From contig JAVBXK010000047.1 in NCBI GenBank assembly GCA_030824555.1, forward strand, positions 1 to 64,000: 64,000 nt of DNA, given 5' to 3'. The translations under genes and the position numbers were made by a program. The notes beneath the pieces were generated by a model. The model made no database searches. It worked only from the letters and a program-made list of their open reading frames with translations, and was not told where the DNA came from. Source of the DNA: a bacterium. Lineage in GTDB: Bacteria; Pseudomonadota; Gammaproteobacteria; Burkholderiales; Burkholderiaceae_C. This document shows, piece by piece, positions 61,920 to 64,000 of the stretch (within the stretch, counting starts at the first letter, position 1; each line of letters starts with the position of its first letter).

Positions 61920-64000
61920 AACCCATCACTGCGCAACTTCCTTCACCTTCGGCACCTTTGCGCGAGATGACCGAGCGTGGCGCCATCATTGACCCATTCC
62001 TGAAAGCTGCACAAGCACACCCACTGTCCACGGCACTGGTCACCAGTTCCGGGGATTGGACATATGAAAGACTGCTAGACCGGGTGAATGCACTGGCTAC
62101 AGCAATTCAACGGGTTTGCACCGCCGAGGACGGACGCGTTGCCATCGTGGGGCTGCGCACTGCCAGTTTTGTGCTCGCCGTTCTGGCTTGTAGCCGGGCT
62201 GGCAAGGCGTTCGCCTTGATCGATGGCAACTACCCCTCGCACAAAATTGGCCAGCAACTGGCGACCATTCAGCCTCATTTGACGCTTTGGGTGGAACGGA
62301 CTGCAACGGATCCTGTTGAAAACGGCACTGACACGTGCCCGTCAATGTCCATAGACGCCAAAATGGTGGACGATTTGGAACGAGCAGAGCCCCTGACAAC
62401 AGCGCCGCCTGACACCCATGCTGACGCATATTTTTTGTTCACGTCAGGGAGCACGGGGTTACCCAAGTGCATCTGCACGCCGCATGGGCCGTTGAGGCAC
62501 TTCACTGATTTCTACATCCGCGAATTTTCGCCAACGGATCAGGATCGCTTTTCGATGCTGTCCGGTATCGGGCATGACCCGGTGCTGCGCGACATCTTTG
62601 TCCCCCTTTCGCTGGGGGCAACGCTGGTCATTCCAGATCAAGGCATCATCACCGATCATCGGCGTCTGTTCAATTGGGTACAGGATGAACACATCACGTT
62701 CATGCACGCGACGCCACAACTGCTGAGAATATTCAGCGCCGGTTCCGATGCTCGGAAAAACAGCGATCTGAAGTTTGTGTTTTCAGGTGGAGATGCCATT
62801 GCAAGCGCCTTGGCTGGGGATGTTCATCAGTGCTTGTCACGTGGCCGATTGGTGAACTTCTATGGCACAACAGAAACGCCGCAAGCCATGGCTTTTCATG
62901 TACTTGACCGAAATGAGGCCGACCCCGTGCCGATCGGCAGAGGAATTGACGATGTACAAATCCTTGTGCTGGACGAGGCGTCTCGTCTGTGTACGCCAGG
63001 GCAACTCGGACAGGTCGCTGTTCGCACCTTCTTCCGCTCCAATGGATATTGGGGTGATCCTGACGCCACACGCCAGAAGTACCTGCCTGCGCCTCACCCC
63101 AGCCAGTCAGGTGACACCTATTACCTGACAGGAGACTTGGGGGTGTACAGGGATGATGGTGCTGTGATCATCAAGGGGCGCAGTGACGACCAGGTCAAAA
63201 TCCGGGGCTTTCGGATTGAACTCGCTGAAGTATCACATGCCATATCTGCATTGCAGGGCGTGGCAACTTGTGTGGTACTGCCCCACCAGCGTAAAGACGG
63301 CGAGAACGCATTGGCCGCGTTCGTTGTGACCCGCGAGCCCAAGCGTGCCGGACAGGAACAGGCCATGCGCAAGGCGCTGGCGGACGTGCTGCCAAGCCAC
63401 ATGGTGCCCGCACAATGGGTATGGTTGGACAGCCTGCCCCTGCTGCCAAACGGAAAAACAGACCGCCAGGGTTTGCTGAATCGACTGCAGCAATCGCCAC
63501 CGGTTGATGTCATGGGTCCATTGTCGTCCGAGGATGAGCTCAGAAGCGACCTTGGACGCTTGGCTCCTTGGCTGTTTGGCCGCTTTTCGCCGCTGGGTGC
63601 CCTCACTGAATCCGCTGGTTCAGATGCCGCCAGTGCCGAGCACGACCCCCGTCTGGTCCGCATCTTGCAGGAAATCAGAGATGCAACAGGTAGCCTGGTA
63701 ACCGACGTCAGCCATTCTTTCATCGAACTGGGTGGTGATTCGCTGTCCCATATCCGCGTGTCCATGGTCATAGAAGACCAGTTGGGCTATCTACCCGAAA
63801 ATTGGGACACCTTACCCTTGAACCAACTGGTCGGACCAGGGGGAAAAGTGTCGGCGCAATCGAAAAGTACGCGGCCAGGAACGACGGTAGAAATTTCGAT
63901 TCCCTTGCGGGCCCTCTCCATCATGCTGGTGGTTTGCGAACACATCACCCTCATACCCTTCACCGCCACGTCTTTGATGTTTGCCATTGCAGGCATCAGC
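61916..64000 (+). CDS. Adenylation-carrier protein fused to a membrane acyltransferase-3-like domain (partial)
   Basis: This gene runs off the right edge with 695 codons visible. Residues about 20-520 are an NRPS-type adenylation domain: LFTSGSTGLPK (~172), NFYGTTET (~311), YYLTGDLG (~402), KGRSDDQVKIRGFRIEL (~420) and LPNGKTDR (~511). A carrier (T) domain follows, with phosphopantetheine site FIELGGDSLSHI (~600-612). After a linker the last residues (from ~662) read RALSIMLVVCEHITLIP and then LMFAIAGIS. This matches the first membrane helix of acyltransferase_3 proteins (R-A/G-x-A-I-x-x-V-V-x-x-H). The start ATG overlaps the serB stop. I infer activation of an amino acid, loading on the carrier, and transfer to an acceptor at or across the membrane. 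There is no condensation domain in the visible part. Confidence 0.88.
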   Translation, partial: MKPITAQLPSPSAPLREMTERGAIIDPFLKAAQAHPLSTALVTSSGDWTYERLLDRVNALATAIQRVCTAEDGRVAIVGLRTASFVLAVLACSRAGKAFALIDGNYPSHKIGQQLATIQPHLTLWVERTATDPVENGTDTCPSMSIDAKMVDDLERAEPLTTAPPDTHADAYFLFTSGSTGLPKCICTPHGPLRHFTDFYIREFSPTDQDRFSMLSGIGHDPVLRDIFVPLSLGATLVIPDQGIITDHRRLFNWVQDEHITFMHATPQLLRIFSAGSDARKNSDLKFVFSGGDAIASALAGDVHQCLSRGRLVNFYGTTETPQAMAFHVLDRNEADPVPIGRGIDDVQILVLDEASRLCTPGQLGQVAVRTFFRSNGYWGDPDATRQKYLPAPHPSQSGDTYYLTGDLGVYRDDGAVIIKGRSDDQVKIRGFRIELAEVSHAISALQGVATCVVLPHQRKDGENALAAFVVTREPKRAGQEQAMRKALADVLPSHMVPAQWVWLDSLPLLPNGKTDRQGLLNRLQQSPPVDVMGPLSSEDELRSDLGRLAPWLFGRFSPLGALTESAGSDAASAEHDPRLVRILQEIRDATGSLVTDVSHSFIELGGDSLSHIRVSMVIEDQLGYLPENWDTLPLNQLVGPGGKVSAQSKSTRPGTTVEISIPLRALSIMLVVCEHITLIPFTATSLMFAIAGIS

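Overview
The window looks like a chromosomal segment of a betaproteobacterium, most likely Comamonadaceae close to Rhodoferax or Polaromonas. The grounds are the high G+C, the protein style, and short intergenic palindromes with a CGCTTT-N5-AAAGCG core, plus one GC-rich CCCCC...GGGGG intergenic repeat of a kind common in that family. The taxonomic placement is inference. I saw no rRNA, tRNA, CRISPR array or complete insertion sequence.

Region 1 (156-43129) is an unusually dense cyclic-di-GMP signalling island. Thirteen proteins with GGDEF and/or EAL domains lie in about 43 kb: twelve GGDEF domains, one of them degenerate, and ten EAL domains. Almost every one has a different input. These are: a lipoprotein solute-binding protein with a two-TM receptor (156-3988); a double-Cache cyclase translationally coupled to a cyclic-nucleotide-binding EAL protein (5204-8825); a degenerate receiver-TPR protein (8937-10616); two paralogous single-Cache proteins (10653-13622 and 23481-26252); a PocR-domain protein (14688-17366); a GAF-PAS protein (17351-19633); a large PAS/GAF protein with a dead GGDEF (19784-23338); an oxygen-type module of ODP di-iron protein, GGDEF-EAL, chemoreceptor and bacteriohemerythrin (26505-31594); three orphan periplasmic binding proteins, each next to a GGDEF-EAL protein with the same kind of periplasmic domain (31702-34892, 34906-38145, 39873-43129); and a cyclase with a c-type haem motif in its periplasmic domain (38352-39650). 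The units alternate strand and often meet tail to tail, which suggests stepwise accumulation rather than one operon.

Region 2 (43318-54668) encodes mainly exported proteins and one more sensor pair. It holds a 14-repeat RCC1 protein, a FIST-domain protein followed by a soluble histidine kinase (a candidate NosP-type pair), a small exported protein, a DUF3494 ice-binding-like protein, and a leftward operon of a membrane protein, an SH3b protein and a WG-repeat protein. The RCC1 and DUF3494 proteins share an unnamed beta-rich module.

Region 3 (54879-61133) contains a frameshifted vapC toxin remnant, a run of poorly known genes around a J-domain protein (55502-59891), an AHSA1-type protein and a DUF167 protein. 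Region 4 (61158-64000) has serB, overlapped by the start of a large gene that runs off the window. That gene fuses an NRPS-type adenylation domain, a carrier domain and what looks like the start of a membrane acyltransferase-3 domain.
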